Source: Arthrobacter crystallopoietes
GTDB taxonomy: Bacteria; Actinomycetota; Actinomycetes; Actinomycetales; Micrococcaceae
Direction of reading: 5' to 3'
DNA length: 64,000 bases
Assembly (NCBI RefSeq): GCF_017603825.1
Contig: NZ_CP072014.1
Span: 1,860,001 to 1,924,000, forward strand
The notes below the pieces were generated by a model. That model searched no databases and had not been told where the DNA came from. It saw only the letters and a program-made list of their open reading frames with translations. This document shows positions 51,067 to 60,667 of the stretch, one piece after another. Made by a program: the position numbers and the translations under genes. How positions within the stretch are numbered: position 1 is the first letter of the stretch; every line of letters starts with the position of its first letter.

Positions 51067-52476
51067 ATGTCCCAGCTATCCTCGTCGCCGCTCCACAACC
51101 TTTCCGCCCGGGAACTCGGGGATGCCTACGCCGCCAAGGAACTCTCTCCGGTGGACGTCGCCGATGCGGTGATCGAGCGGATCGAAGAGCGGGAGCCGGT
51201 TCTCAACGCCCTCTACCAGTTCGAGCCGGAGGCTGTCCGCAAGGACGCCAAGGCCAGTGAACGGCGCTGGCTGGAAGGATCCCAGCGCGGCCCGCTGGAC
51301 GGCGTGCCCATGTCGGTGAAGGAAAACATCGCCCGGGCCGGAGTGCCGATGCCCTCGGGAACGGCGCTGTCCAACCCGAAGGTGCCGCAGAACAACTCGC
51401 CGATCACGGACCGGATTCTCGAAGCCGGGGGAGTGATCGTCGGTTCCACCACCATGCCGGACTGGGGCATGCTCTCCTCCGGGGTTTCCAGCCTGCATGG
51501 CATCTCGCGCAGCGCGTGGAACCCGGCCTGGACTACGGGCGGCTCCAGCGCCGGCGCCGGGTCCGCGGCCGCGGCAGGCTACGGCCCGCTGCATGTAGGC
51601 ACGGACATCGGCGGATCCATCCGGCTGCCGGGTGCGTGGCAAGGCCTCGCCACGCTGAAGCCGAGCGCCGGCCTGATTCCGCTGGACGTTCCCTACATCG
51701 GCCGGGCCGCCGGTCCGATGGCCCGCACCGTGGCCGACGCCGCGCTGTTCATGACCATCCTTGCCCAGCCGGACATCCGTGACTACACCGCCCGGCCTTA
51801 CCCGGCCATGGACTGGGCAGTGGACGGCTGCGATGTGTCCTCGCTGAAGGTGGCGCTGCAGACGGAGGCGAACGCGGGAGCTGCGGTGGATCCTGAAGTG
51901 CTCGCGGCGGTGGAGGCCGTGGCCCGGCAGTTCGCCGACGCAGGCGCGCACGTGGAACGGCTGGAGCCGTTCATCAACCAGGACATGCTGGACCGGCTGG
52001 ACCGGTTCTGGCGGACGCGGTCCTGGGCGGACTATCGGGAACTGTCCGCTGCCGAGCAGGAGAAGGTCCTGCCGTACATTGCCCGCTGGTGCCAGGGCGG
52101 TTCGCAGTTCGACGGCGCTGAAACCATCCGCAACTTCGGCAGTATCGACCAGATGCAGAAGGCCACCATCGCCGCCACGGCCGAGTACGACGTCGTGATC
52201 TCGCCGGTCGCGCCGATGGCCGCTTTCCCCGCCGAGCAGCCCATGCCGGTGGACGACCCCGACCAGACGATGGCGCACATCGCCTTCACCGTCCCGTACA
52301 ACATGTCCGGCCAGCCGGCGGCAACGGTCAACTGCGGCTTCACCTCCGACGGCCGGCCGATCGGCGTGCAACTGTCCGGGCGGCTGGGAGCCGACGACGA
52401 CGTGCTGCGCGCGGCGGCCTGGTACGAAAGTGTGCGTCCCGTGGGGGCGGTGCCGGACTGGAGCAGCCTGGACTAA
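51067..52476 (+). CDS. Amidase (amidase-signature family)
   Basis: The product is 469 aa; ATG 51067 follows GGAAGG. The Ser-cisSer-Lys triad can be placed: Lys in SVKENIA (near 84), GGSSAGAGSAAAAG (near 157-170) and Ser in DIGGSIRLPG (near 184). It hydrolyses an amide to acid and ammonia. It is the last gene of the ABC importer operon, so it likely acts on the imported compound. Confidence 0.93.
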   Translation: MSQLSSSPLHNLSARELGDAYAAKELSPVDVADAVIERIEEREPVLNALYQFEPEAVRKDAKASERRWLEGSQRGPLDGVPMSVKENIARAGVPMPSGTALSNPKVPQNNSPITDRILEAGGVIVGSTTMPDWGMLSSGVSSLHGISRSAWNPAWTTGGSSAGAGSAAAAGYGPLHVGTDIGGSIRLPGAWQGLATLKPSAGLIPLDVPYIGRAAGPMARTVADAALFMTILAQPDIRDYTARPYPAMDWAVDGCDVSSLKVALQTEANAGAAVDPEVLAAVEAVARQFADAGAHVERLEPFINQDMLDRLDRFWRTRSWADYRELSAAEQEKVLPYIARWCQGGSQFDGAETIRNFGSIDQMQKATIAATAEYDVVISPVAPMAAFPAEQPMPVDDPDQTMAHIAFTVPYNMSGQPAATVNCGFTSDGRPIGVQLSGRLGADDDVLRAAAWYESVRPVGAVPDWSSLD

Positions 52477-52525
52477 CCACCGGCCTGGCGGCAGGCGCGA
52501 CTAGCTCTCAACAGCGGCGGCCGCG

Positions 52526-52900
52526 TCAGCGGGAGTGGTACACGACCACTAGATCTGAAATTTCGACGCTCCCTTCGCCCTGGACCGCGATTGTCAGCAC
52601 GTTGTCAGTGTCTTTCAGATGGTTTCCGGGAATAACCTCATGCCATGACCGCGGTCGAGTGGCTTCCGGCTCCGGGGGATCAAAGTTGTAGTCGACAATG
52701 TGTTCGTGGTCGTTGAAGTGCATCAGTAAACGAACCACATTATTGACCTTGAGCCGAAAGAGGAGAAGCGCAGAGCGGCTCCTTTCAACTCCATGACAGT
52801 CGATGTTCTTGATGTGCAGGTCATTGATGGAGTTGTTTGCCGGGTCAGGAAGAAGGAAGAGATCGTCGCGGATGGCGACGAACTGAGCGAAGCTTGGCAT
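52526..52900 (-). CDS. Small protein of unknown function
   Basis: The product is 124 aa from ATG 52900; the ribosome site (TTAGGTG) is weak. The sequence suggests a beta-sandwich (RLLMHFNDHEHIVDYNF, NVLTIAVQGEGSVEISDL) with no catalytic motif. The GC content is lower than in the neighbours. It is isolated between an amidase operon and a GntR gene. No family recognised. Confidence 0.65.
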   Translation of the reverse strand: MPSFAQFVAIRDDLFLLPDPANNSINDLHIKNIDCHGVERSRSALLLFRLKVNNVVRLLMHFNDHEHIVDYNFDPPEPEATRPRSWHEVIPGNHLKDTDNVLTIAVQGEGSVEISDLVVVYHSR

Positions 52901-53010
52901 GGTCGCACCTAACTCTAGTTCTGCCGATGCAACAGTTTGCGCCTGAATCCAGACCCTGACAAGGCTTGCGATCCGGCACAATCAGCGCGCCTACCGGGAG
53001 GTGAAGCAAC

Positions 53011-53781
53011 CTACTCCGGCGTACCGAAGGAGGCCAGCGCGGCCAGCGCCTCGCGGTCTGCGTCCTGGAGCAGGTGCCCGTAGTACTCGAACAGGCTGCT
53101 GCGGGCCAGGTGCTCGGCCCGGTGCGCGTCCCGGTCGCGGATGGCCTCGAACACATCGCTGTGGTGGGCAATGGTGCGCAGCATCAGCTCGCGGTCATCC
53201 CCGCTCTCCTGGATGGAAGAGGTGATGAGTTCCTCGATGGACTGACGGACGGCCTCGCCGGAGATCTGGATCATCGTGTTGCCGCTGGCCCGGGCCACTA
53301 CATCGTGGAAGTCCAGGTCTGCCTGGCTAAAGGCCTGCTGGCCCTGCTGCCGGGCCTGGCGCATCCGGGCCATGGCTTTCTCCAGCTGCAGCATGTCCGC
53401 CTCCGTGCGCCGGGTTGCCGCCAGGGAGTTCGCGGCGGACTCAAGGGTCATGCGGTAGATCAACAGATCGGACAGGCTGGACGAGGACGCCTGCGTCAGC
53501 CGGGTCATGAGCTTGCGCAGCGGTGCGGAAGTGGGCGCGAGGATGACGGCGCCGCGCGGATCGCCGGGGCGGGCAGCTACCAGGCCGCTGCTTTCGAGGA
53601 CGCGCATGGCCTCGCGGACCGAGGAGCGGCTGACCTCGAAACGGGTGACGAGTTCGCGTTCGCCGGGCAGCCTGTCACCGGTTTTGAGCTCACCGCTGAG
53701 AACAGCTTGTTCTACGTGCTGGACGATCGCTTCGAAAGCTCGGACTTTCGGTGCCGACTGTACTGGTGGTGTCTCGCCCAT
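53011..53781 (-). CDS. FadR-type GntR regulator
   Basis: The product is 256 aa; ATG 53781 follows GGGAGGG. Winged HTH (LPGERELVTRFEVSRSSVREAMRVL) and FCD effector domain (ADLDFHDVVARASGN) are clear. It is the last gene of an ALDH-SDR-GntR operon. The palindrome 56108-56118 upstream of the ALDH gene fits its binding class, suggesting autoregulation of the operon. Paralogue of 44854-45624. Confidence 0.93.
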   Translation of the reverse strand: MGETPPVQSAPKVRAFEAIVQHVEQAVLSGELKTGDRLPGERELVTRFEVSRSSVREAMRVLESSGLVAARPGDPRGAVILAPTSAPLRKLMTRLTQASSSSLSDLLIYRMTLESAANSLAATRRTEADMLQLEKAMARMRQARQQGQQAFSQADLDFHDVVARASGNTMIQISGEAVRQSIEELITSSIQESGDDRELMLRTIAHHSDVFEAIRDRDAHRAEHLARSSLFEYYGHLLQDADREALAALASFGTPE

Positions 53782-53815
53782 CAGCGTTCCCTCCCTGAAA
53801 GCGCCTGATCCAAGC

Positions 53816-54589
53816 CTAGGAATTCGGCGGGTCGAAGCGGCCGTCCACCGCGGTCCAACCGCCGTCCACCATGAGCACCGAACCGGTTACGTAGCTGGAG
53901 GCGTTCGAGGCCAGGTAGACCACGGCCCCGGCGAGCTCTTCGGGCTTGGACCAGCGGCCCAAGGCACCCTTCTGGGCATAGGCGTTATACCACTCGGGGT
54001 TGTTCTTGATTTGGGCGGTCAGCGGCGTCTCGACCACGCCAGGCGCGATCACGTTTACGCGTACGCCGTCGGGGCCGAATTCGGCGGCGGCGGTCCGCGC
54101 GAGCTGCACCAGCGCGGCCTTGGTTGCCGCGTAGACGCCCTGCCCTGGCTCCACCACGTAGGCCCGGATGGAAGCGAAGCCGATGATGGACCCGCCGCCG
54201 TTGGCCGCCATCTTCGGCGCGAAGGCCTGGATCAGCGCGAAGGAGGAGCGCAGGTTCAGGTTCACCACGCGGTCGAAATCCTCCATGGTGTAGTCCGCGA
54301 TCCGCTTGCGCACGTTCATGGCGGCGGTGAAGACCAGGGCGGAGATGTCGCTGAATTCATCCGCCGCGGCGCGGACCGCGTCGAGGTCCAGGACGTCCAG
54401 CTCGGTAGAGGTCGCGGAGCCGCCGATCATCGCGGCGGTCTCGGCCGCCGTCGTACCATCCCTGTCGGCGCACACTACAGCGGCGCCGTGTGCGCCAAGG
54501 GCAAGCGCTGCTTCGCGGCCGATGCCGCTGCCGGCGCCGATCACCAGGACGCGGTCGCCGGAAAACTGGAAGAGCTGGGTGTAGTCCAT
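53816..54589 (-). CDS. Short-chain dehydrogenase/reductase
   Basis: The product is 257 aa; ATG 54589 follows AAGGA. Cofactor motif GAGSGIG (near 19-25), catalytic Ser in GFASIRAYV and YAATK (Tyr near 152) are intact. It is a classical SDR that interconverts an alcohol and a ketone with NAD(P). It lies 34 bp before the GntR gene and 28 bp after the ALDH gene. Confidence 0.93.
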   Translation of the reverse strand: MDYTQLFQFSGDRVLVIGAGSGIGREAALALGAHGAAVVCADRDGTTAAETAAMIGGSATSTELDVLDLDAVRAAADEFSDISALVFTAAMNVRKRIADYTMEDFDRVVNLNLRSSFALIQAFAPKMAANGGGSIIGFASIRAYVVEPGQGVYAATKAALVQLARTAAAEFGPDGVRVNVIAPGVVETPLTAQIKNNPEWYNAYAQKGALGRWSKPEELAGAVVYLASNASSYVTGSVLMVDGGWTAVDGRFDPPNS

Positions 54590-54617
54590 TCGTGGGTCCT
54601 TCGTGGAGAGCTGGTGC

Positions 54618-56066
54618 TTACGGTCTGATCATGGCCATGCGGGTCACGGTGAATTCCTCGATGGCGAAACGCGGTCCCTCGCGGCCGATTCCGGAATCCT
54701 TCACCCCGCCGTAGGGCATGATGTCGGAGCGGAAGCCGGGAATTTCATTGACGACTACGCCGCCCACCTCCAGCTCGTTGACGGCGCGGAAGGCGGTCTC
54801 CAGCGACTTGGTGAAGACCGCAGCCTGCAGGCCGTAGCGCGACTGGTTGACCAGCTGGATCGCCGCGTCCACGTCCGGGACCGTCTGCAGGCAGACCACG
54901 GGTCCGAAGATCTCCTCGCACCACAGCTCTGCATCGGCGGGGACGCCGGTGACTACGGTGGGCTGGATGCTGCCGCCGCTGAGTTCGCCGCCGGCCAACA
55001 CCTGTGCACCGCGGGCGGTGGCGCTGCCGATCCAGCCCAGAATGCGTTTCGTGGAGGCCTCGTTGATGACGGGGGCAACCCGGGTGTCCGCCGAACGGGG
55101 ATCGCCGACGGTGACTTCACCCAGCCTGGCCAGCAGGGCCTGCTCGAATTCGGCCGCGATCGGCTGCTCCAGGACAATCCGCTGGACGGAAATGCACGCC
55201 TGCCCGTTGGCATAGAAGCCGCCGCGGAGCACCGCATCGACCGCATCGGCGATGACGGCGTCGGCGGCAACAATGAAGCCGGTATTGGACCCGAGTTCCA
55301 GCACGGCCTTGCGCGGTGCGGCGTTCCTGGCAATCTGGTGGCCGACCGCGGCGGAGCCGGTAAAGGAAACGACGGCGGCGCGCGGGTCCGCCACGAGCGT
55401 CTCGCCCACCTCGATGCCGCCGGTGACCAGTTGCACGGCGGCGGACGTGACGCCGTAGTCGGCGAGGACCTCGCGGATCAGGTGCACCGCCCACAGCGTG
55501 GCCAGGGGAGTGTTCGGGGCCGGTTTGATGATGATCGGGCAGCCGGCGGCAATGGCCGGAGCGAGCTTGTGGCTGGCCAGCAACAGCGGGTAGTTGAAAC
55601 CGGCAATACCAACGACGACGCCGGCGGGCCGCCGCGTCCAGTACCCCACCATGCCCTCGCCGAGGGGCTGCAGATCCAGCGGCACGGTTTCGCCGTGCGT
55701 GTGGGCGACTTCCTCTGCCGCTGCGGCCCAGGTGGTCAGGGTCCGGGCGACCTCGGTACGGCAGTCGACCAAGGGCTTGCCCGTTTCCAGGACGAGGAGC
55801 TCTTCCAGTTCGCTGCGATGGGCGGCCAGCGCATCGTGAACCGCCATCAGGACCGCACGCTTCTTGCCGGCACTGAGCTTGGCGGTTTCGGCGAAGGCTT
55901 TCTCCGCTGCATCGAGTGCCAGCCGCGCATGGTCCACCGTGCCCACCGGTGCCGTGGCGACCACCGATCCGTCGAAGGGGAAGAGCACGTCTGCGCTGTC
56001 TTCGCAGGGCGCCCAGCCGTCGCCTACGGGGAGTCCGTCCGGATACGCGTTCAAGTAGGGGGACAC
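54618..56066 (-). CDS. Aldehyde dehydrogenase
   Basis: The product is 482 aa; GTG 56066 follows AGGA. Catalytic Cys in FYANGQACIS (near 288), general-base Glu in LELGSN (near 254) and the NAD-binding FTGSAAVG are present. It oxidises an aldehyde to an acid. It is the first gene of the ALDH-SDR-GntR operon and is divergent from a second GntR gene. Confidence 0.93.
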   Translation of the reverse strand: MSPYLNAYPDGLPVGDGWAPCEDSADVLFPFDGSVVATAPVGTVDHARLALDAAEKAFAETAKLSAGKKRAVLMAVHDALAAHRSELEELLVLETGKPLVDCRTEVARTLTTWAAAAEEVAHTHGETVPLDLQPLGEGMVGYWTRRPAGVVVGIAGFNYPLLLASHKLAPAIAAGCPIIIKPAPNTPLATLWAVHLIREVLADYGVTSAAVQLVTGGIEVGETLVADPRAAVVSFTGSAAVGHQIARNAAPRKAVLELGSNTGFIVAADAVIADAVDAVLRGGFYANGQACISVQRIVLEQPIAAEFEQALLARLGEVTVGDPRSADTRVAPVINEASTKRILGWIGSATARGAQVLAGGELSGGSIQPTVVTGVPADAELWCEEIFGPVVCLQTVPDVDAAIQLVNQSRYGLQAAVFTKSLETAFRAVNELEVGGVVVNEIPGFRSDIMPYGGVKDSGIGREGPRFAIEEFTVTRMAMIRP

Positions 56067-56107
56067 CGTTCCTGCCTTCGCCGTTGAGGAGTTGGTCTAA
56101 TTCCTGC

Positions 56108-56118
56108 TGGTCTGACCA
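56108..56118. promoter_or_regulatory. FadR/GntR-type operator
   Basis: TGGTCTGACCA fits TNGTNNNACNA; symmetry extends outward to CTGGTC/GACCAG. It lies 42 bp upstream of the ALDH start codon in the divergent region with the GntR gene at 56308. A further half-site, TTGGTC, is just beside it. Confidence 0.65.
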
Positions 56119-56307
56119 GTAGATGTTCAAGGCTAGCCAGAGCAGGACCACGCGGTCAATCGGTTTCCCGATTTTCGTGGGGCTTGGCGTCATTTTTGCT
56201 GCAACCGTTGACAAGTGTCGGCTGGGCGGGAACAGTCGGAGCCAACAACCCGCTTCTGGATCCCGGACCTTCCCCGGATGATCCAGCCGACTCCACGGAC
56301 GGTATCG

Positions 56308-56958
56308 ATGACTTCGGCATGGCGCAGCAGTGTCTCCTTGGTGGAGGAGACGGCGGCGTTGATCCGTGAGCGGGTTTTCGCCGGCCGTTACCGGCCGGGG
56401 GACCGGCTTACGCAGACCGGGCTCTCCGCCGAGCTCGGGCTCAGCCGGACCCCGTTGCGCGAAGCTCTGCGGCTGCTCGAACAGGACGGGATTGTTGTCC
56501 TCGATTCGGCAGGGAGCACATCCGTGGCGACGGCGACCCCTGCCCAGCTTCAGGACGCCTATGCCTTCCGCGAGGCGTTGGAAACGGCCGCCTGCAGGCT
56601 GGCGTGCCCGCGACTCACGCCCGGAACACTGGCGGAACTGGACCGGCTGGTCGACGAGCAGCGGAGGGTTGGCGGACCGCGCTTCCATCAACTGGTTTCG
56701 CGCTTCCACGCCGTCCTGCTCGAAGCCTCCGGCAACAGCTATCTGCAAAAGCACCTGAGCCTGGTGCGGATGACGGAGGAAGTGTTCCGTCCGCGCTACG
56801 GGCTCACCACGGAAGCCGCACTGGAAACGGTAGGTGCCCACGCCGCCGTCGTAAATTCCTTGCGGCAGCGTGCGCCGGACGAGGCGGAACGGCACATCCG
56901 CACGTACTTGGCCCAACAACTCGACATCATGATGCAGCAGGAAAGGCAGCCCCAGTGA
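56308..56958 (+). CDS. GntR-family regulator (FCD)
   Basis: The product is 216 aa if ATG 56308 is used; ATG 56278 is a possible earlier start and neither has a strong ribosome site. HTH RLTQTGLSAELGLSRTPLREAL and an FCD domain (RFHAVLLEASGN) are present. Its 3' end overlaps the next gene by GTGA, so it is translationally coupled to the dehydrogenase it probably controls. Confidence 0.88.
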   Translation: MTSAWRSSVSLVEETAALIRERVFAGRYRPGDRLTQTGLSAELGLSRTPLREALRLLEQDGIVVLDSAGSTSVATATPAQLQDAYAFREALETAACRLACPRLTPGTLAELDRLVDEQRRVGGPRFHQLVSRFHAVLLEASGNSYLQKHLSLVRMTEEVFRPRYGLTTEAALETVGAHAAVVNSLRQRAPDEAERHIRTYLAQQLDIMMQQERQPQ

Positions 56959-58073
56959 GAACCCATAACATCGCCGTCATCCCCGGAGACGGCATCGGCC
57001 CCGAGGTGATGGACGCGTCCCTGATGGTGCTGGCGGCCGCGGAAAGCGCGTTCGGTTTCACCGCGGAACTGACACAGTACGAGGCAGGGGCACAGCATTA
57101 CCTGCGCACGGGCGAGCTGTGGACTTCGAAACTCGAAGAGCGGCTGCGCGGCCAGGACGCCATCCTGTTCGGAGCCATGGGCGATCCCGCCGTCAAACCC
57201 GGGATTCTGGAACGCGGGTTCATTCTTGCCATGCGGAAGGCGTTTCAACAGGCGGTGAACTTGCGGCCGGTCAAGCTCTATCCGGGGGTCGCGACGCCGA
57301 TCGCCGGGCTCACTCCGGAGCGTTGTGATCTGGTGATTGTGCGGGAAAACACCGAGGGCGCGTATGTGGGCCAAGGCTCCACGGTCCACGCCGGCACGTC
57401 CTATGCGGTCGCCGTGCAGGAATCGGTGAACACCCGTCCCGGGATCGAACGGGTGGTGGACTATTCGTTCCGTCTGGCGGCGAGTCGGCGCGGGAAGCTG
57501 ACGCTGTGCCACAAGAAGAACATCCTGATCGAGGCAGGGAACCTATGGCAGGACACCGTGGACGATCTTAGCGCCAAGTACCCGGAGATCGAGGTGGACT
57601 ACGTGCACGTGGACGCCATGTGCTTCCATCTGCCCGTGGCGCCGGAGCGCTTCGACGTTGTGGTCACGGACAACCTCTTCGGTGACATCATTACCGACCT
57701 CGGCGCCGTCATCCAAGGCGGGCTGGGCGTGGCCGCAAGCGCTAATCTGAACCTGGATGGCTCCGCACCCAGCATGTTCGAAGCGATCCATGGCTCTGCC
57801 CCGGACATCGCTGGCAAGGGCTGGGCCAATCCCGTGGGCGCGGTGCTCTCCACCGCCATGTGCCTGGCGCAGCTGGGCGAGCAGGACGCTGCGCTGGCTA
57901 TTGAAGCCGCTGCCGTCCAGGTTCTCGCCGGCCTGCCGGAGCTCTCCGCGCCGGGAATGGGTACGGACACCGCGGGAGTCGGGAAGGAAATCGCCGCCCT
58001 GGTGGGAGCCGGGCTGCCGCCGGTTTCCGGGCGCTCGGTCATGGAGGACTTGGCCGGGCTGAAGGCGAAATAA
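56955..58073 (+). CDS. Isopropylmalate/tartrate dehydrogenase-type enzyme
   Basis: The product is 372 aa; GTG 56955 overlaps the stop of the GntR gene. N-terminal PGDGIGPEV, substrate-site RENTEGAYVG near 130, Lys in HKKNIL near 182, and metal-binding TDNLFGDIITDLGA near 237 mark the beta-decarboxylating hydroxyacid dehydrogenase family. Catabolic position, away from leucine genes, makes tartrate or a malate-like acid more likely than isopropylmalate. Confidence 0.9.
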   Translation: MRTHNIAVIPGDGIGPEVMDASLMVLAAAESAFGFTAELTQYEAGAQHYLRTGELWTSKLEERLRGQDAILFGAMGDPAVKPGILERGFILAMRKAFQQAVNLRPVKLYPGVATPIAGLTPERCDLVIVRENTEGAYVGQGSTVHAGTSYAVAVQESVNTRPGIERVVDYSFRLAASRRGKLTLCHKKNILIEAGNLWQDTVDDLSAKYPEIEVDYVHVDAMCFHLPVAPERFDVVVTDNLFGDIITDLGAVIQGGLGVAASANLNLDGSAPSMFEAIHGSAPDIAGKGWANPVGAVLSTAMCLAQLGEQDAALAIEAAAVQVLAGLPELSAPGMGTDTAGVGKEIAALVGAGLPPVSGRSVMEDLAGLKAK

Positions 58074-58077
58074 CCGC

Positions 58078-58992
58078 ATGCCCAAGCCCTTCACGCTAAT
58101 CCAGCTGCGCTACTTCGCCGTGGTCGCCGAGACCGAGAACATGACGGCCGCTGCCCAGCGGCTGAACATCACGCAGTCGGCGCTGTCCAACGCGATTTCG
58201 CAGCTGGAGCAGGAGCTGGGGGTGCAGTTGTTCATCCGGCTTTCGCAGCGGGGGCTGAGGCTGAGTCCCGCCGGGCGGCAGTTTGCGCAGGAACTGCCGG
58301 CGTTCCTGGAGCACGTGGATTCGCTGTACGAGTCGGCCCGGGGGCTCGCGGAGAACCTGACGGGCGAGTTGAAGGTGGGGATCTTTGCCCCGCTGGCGCC
58401 TTTCCGGGCACCGGTGATCCTGCAGGCCTTCGAGCGGCAGTATCCCGACGTGAATGTGTCCTTCCTCGAGGGCGACCAGGAGTTCCTGCGCCGTTCGCTG
58501 CTGGAGGGGCACTGCGAGCTGGCGCTGATGTACACGCTGGGGCTCGGCGGAGGTGTCAGCACGCAGTTGGTGGAGCGCGTTCCGGCTCACGTGCTGGTCC
58601 ACGAGGAGCACCCGCTGGCGGCGAATCCGGAGCAGGAGGTGGCTTTGCGGGACCTGGAGGAGGAGCCGATGATCCTGCTGGACCTGCCGCATACCCGCGA
58701 GTACTACCTGCAGTTGTTCCAGCTGGCCGGGGTGAAGCCGAACGTCCGGCACCGGGTGTCCGGCTACGAGACCGTGCGCTCCTTCGTGGCCCGCGGGCAC
58801 GGGTATTCGCTGCTGAACCAGCGGTTGCACCACGATCTGACCTACGCCGGCGGACGCGTGGTGCCGCTGCGGCTGGTGGACGAAGTGCCGGGCATAGAGG
58901 TGGTGCTGGTCCGGCCGGAGGGAATGCGGCCGACCCGGCGCGCGTTGGCATTCGAAGCCGTGTGCAAGCAGCTGTACGGCGCCGAGCGGTAG
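58078..58992 (+). CDS. LysR-family regulator
   Basis: The product is 304 aa from ATG 58078, 4 bp after the dehydrogenase stop. N-terminal HTH (NMTAAAQRLNITQSALSNAISQLE, residues ~22-45 in part) and a C-terminal substrate-binding domain are clear. It likely regulates the dehydrogenase or the transporter that follows, in response to a small acid. Confidence 0.93.
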   Translation: MPKPFTLIQLRYFAVVAETENMTAAAQRLNITQSALSNAISQLEQELGVQLFIRLSQRGLRLSPAGRQFAQELPAFLEHVDSLYESARGLAENLTGELKVGIFAPLAPFRAPVILQAFERQYPDVNVSFLEGDQEFLRRSLLEGHCELALMYTLGLGGGVSTQLVERVPAHVLVHEEHPLAANPEQEVALRDLEEEPMILLDLPHTREYYLQLFQLAGVKPNVRHRVSGYETVRSFVARGHGYSLLNQRLHHDLTYAGGRVVPLRLVDEVPGIEVVLVRPEGMRPTRRALAFEAVCKQLYGAER

Positions 58993-59268
58993 GCGAGCCC
59001 TCGCCGTCGTTCTTCGCATCGAGAACATCGATAAGAGTTGCAGAAATAATGAATTAGACAGCTGTGAGCGCTGTCACAGAGACTGGAAGGCATCCCGAAG
59101 AGGTCTTCCCAGCGGCGGTCCTGAATTCCGGCAACGACGCCGTGGACCGGCCCGGCCTCAGCAAAAACACACAGGAGGAACCGCAGTGCGAGTTCACCAG
59201 TCATGTTTCCGCCACGTCATGCACGACCCCGCCGGCCCCGGCAATCCACGCCCCGAAGGGTGGCAGCG
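58993..59268. other. Promoter region of the second MHS transporter
   Basis: This 276-bp spacer begins with a small GGCGAG/CTCGCC hairpin right after the LysR gene and contains the CRP/GlxR-type palindrome at 59063-59078. No other gene is seen. Confidence 0.5.
59063..59078. promoter_or_regulatory. CRP/GlxR-type binding site
   Basis: TGTGAGCGCTGTCACA has both exact half-sites of the CRP-family consensus TGTGA-N6-TCACA, also used by actinobacterial GlxR. Flanking C and G extend the symmetry. It lies 190 bp upstream of the transporter start codon, fitting carbon-catabolite control. Confidence 0.65.
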
Positions 59269-60609
59269 ATGACCACCAACGAAACCCAGACGCGGCCCGG
59301 AGCGGCCAGCGCAACGGCCTTCGCCCAGTCCGGCAAGACCACCGGGATGCAGAAACGCGTCCTGGCCGGCGGCAGCGTGGGGCAGTTCATCGAGTTCTAC
59401 GACTTCGCCCTCTACGGGCTGTCCGCCGTCACTCTTTCGCAGCTGTTCTTCCCGGGCGAGAACGCCCTGATCGGACTGCTGGCCACGTTCGCCACCTTCG
59501 GCGTCGCCTTTGTGGCCCGCCCGATCGGCGGCCTGTTCTTCGGCCAGCTGGGCGATAGGATCGGCCGGCGCAAGGTCCTCTACATCACCCTGGTCACCAT
59601 CGGCGGAGCTACCGCCGCGATCGGCCTGCTGCCGCCGTATGCCGCCGCCGGTGCCCTCGCCCCGGCGCTGCTGGTGCTCTGCCGGCTGCTGCAGGGCTTC
59701 TCAGCCGGCGGTGAATCCGTGGGCGCCCCGGCCTTCGTATTCGAGCACGCCCCGGTCAACCGCCGCGGCTTCTGGCTCAACATCACGCTGGCCGCCACCG
59801 CGCTGCCGTCCGTGGTGGCCGGCGCGATGATCCTGATCCTCAGCCAAAGCCTGTCCGACGACGCCTTCTTCGCCTGGGGCTGGCGCATTCCGTTCCTGCT
59901 GGCGCTGCCGCTGTCCCTGTTCGGCGTCTGGATCCGCTCCAAGACCGAGGAGTCCGAGGCCTTCAAGCAGGTGGCCGCGAAGGCCGAGCAGAAGGAATAC
60001 AGCCCCATCCGCGACGCGTTCCGCGAGAACAAGGTGCGGATGCTGCAGGTCATCTTCGTCATGGGCCTGACCGCCATGGGCTTCTACTTCCTCTCCGGCT
60101 ACTTTGTCGGCTACGTGCAGACCACCGGCAACCTCAGCCGCGAGGCGTCCCTGATGGCCAACGCCGCGGCGATGCTGTTCTACGCGCTGCTGCTGCCGAT
60201 CGGCGGAATCATCGGCGACAGGGTGGGCCGCAAGCCGATGCTGGTCGCCGGGTCCGCCGCGATCGCCCTGCTGGCCTTCCCCTGCTTCATGCTGGTGACC
60301 AGCGGTTCCTTCGGCCTGGCGATGCTGGGGCAGCTGCTCTTCGTGGTCCCGCTGTGCATCTACGGCGGCGGCTGCTACACGTTCTTCGTGGAAATCTTCA
60401 GCACGAAGACCCGCTTCACCTCCGCCGCGGTCAGCTACAACCTGGGCTACGCGCTCTTCGGCGGCACGGCCCCGTTCATCGGCACCGCCCTGGTCACCGC
60501 CACCGGCATCGGCTTCTCGCCAGCGTTCTGGCTCTGCGGTGCGGCAGTCATCGTGTTCCTGCTGCTCACGCTGACCAAGGTCCCGGAAACCCGCGGCCGC
60601 CTCGGCTAA
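59269..60609 (+). CDS. MHS-family MFS transporter
   Basis: The product is 446 aa; ATG 59269 follows AAGGGTGG. Twelve membrane segments and family signatures are present: FIEFYDFALYG in helix 1, GDRIGRRKVL in loop 2-3, RLLQGFSAGGE. It probably imports an organic acid for the M20 hydrolase and amidase encoded next. It ends in a strong terminator hairpin, so those genes are probably a separate transcript. Paralogue of 38170-39492. Confidence 0.93.
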   Translation: MTTNETQTRPGAASATAFAQSGKTTGMQKRVLAGGSVGQFIEFYDFALYGLSAVTLSQLFFPGENALIGLLATFATFGVAFVARPIGGLFFGQLGDRIGRRKVLYITLVTIGGATAAIGLLPPYAAAGALAPALLVLCRLLQGFSAGGESVGAPAFVFEHAPVNRRGFWLNITLAATALPSVVAGAMILILSQSLSDDAFFAWGWRIPFLLALPLSLFGVWIRSKTEESEAFKQVAAKAEQKEYSPIRDAFRENKVRMLQVIFVMGLTAMGFYFLSGYFVGYVQTTGNLSREASLMANAAAMLFYALLLPIGGIIGDRVGRKPMLVAGSAAIALLAFPCFMLVTSGSFGLAMLGQLLFVVPLCIYGGGCYTFFVEIFSTKTRFTSAAVSYNLGYALFGGTAPFIGTALVTATGIGFSPAFWLCGAAVIVFLLLTLTKVPETRGRLG

Positions 60610-60611
60610 CC

Positions 60612-60650
60612 AAGAACGACGGCGGAAGCCCGCCTTCCGCTGTCGTTCTT
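60612..60650 (+). terminator. Strong hairpin terminator after the MHS transporter
   Basis: Positions 60612-60628 and 60634-60650 form a 17-bp stem with one G-U pair and a 5-nt loop, 3 nt after the stop codon. Confidence 0.8.
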
Positions 60651-60667
60651 CGCAAACGCACTTATCA

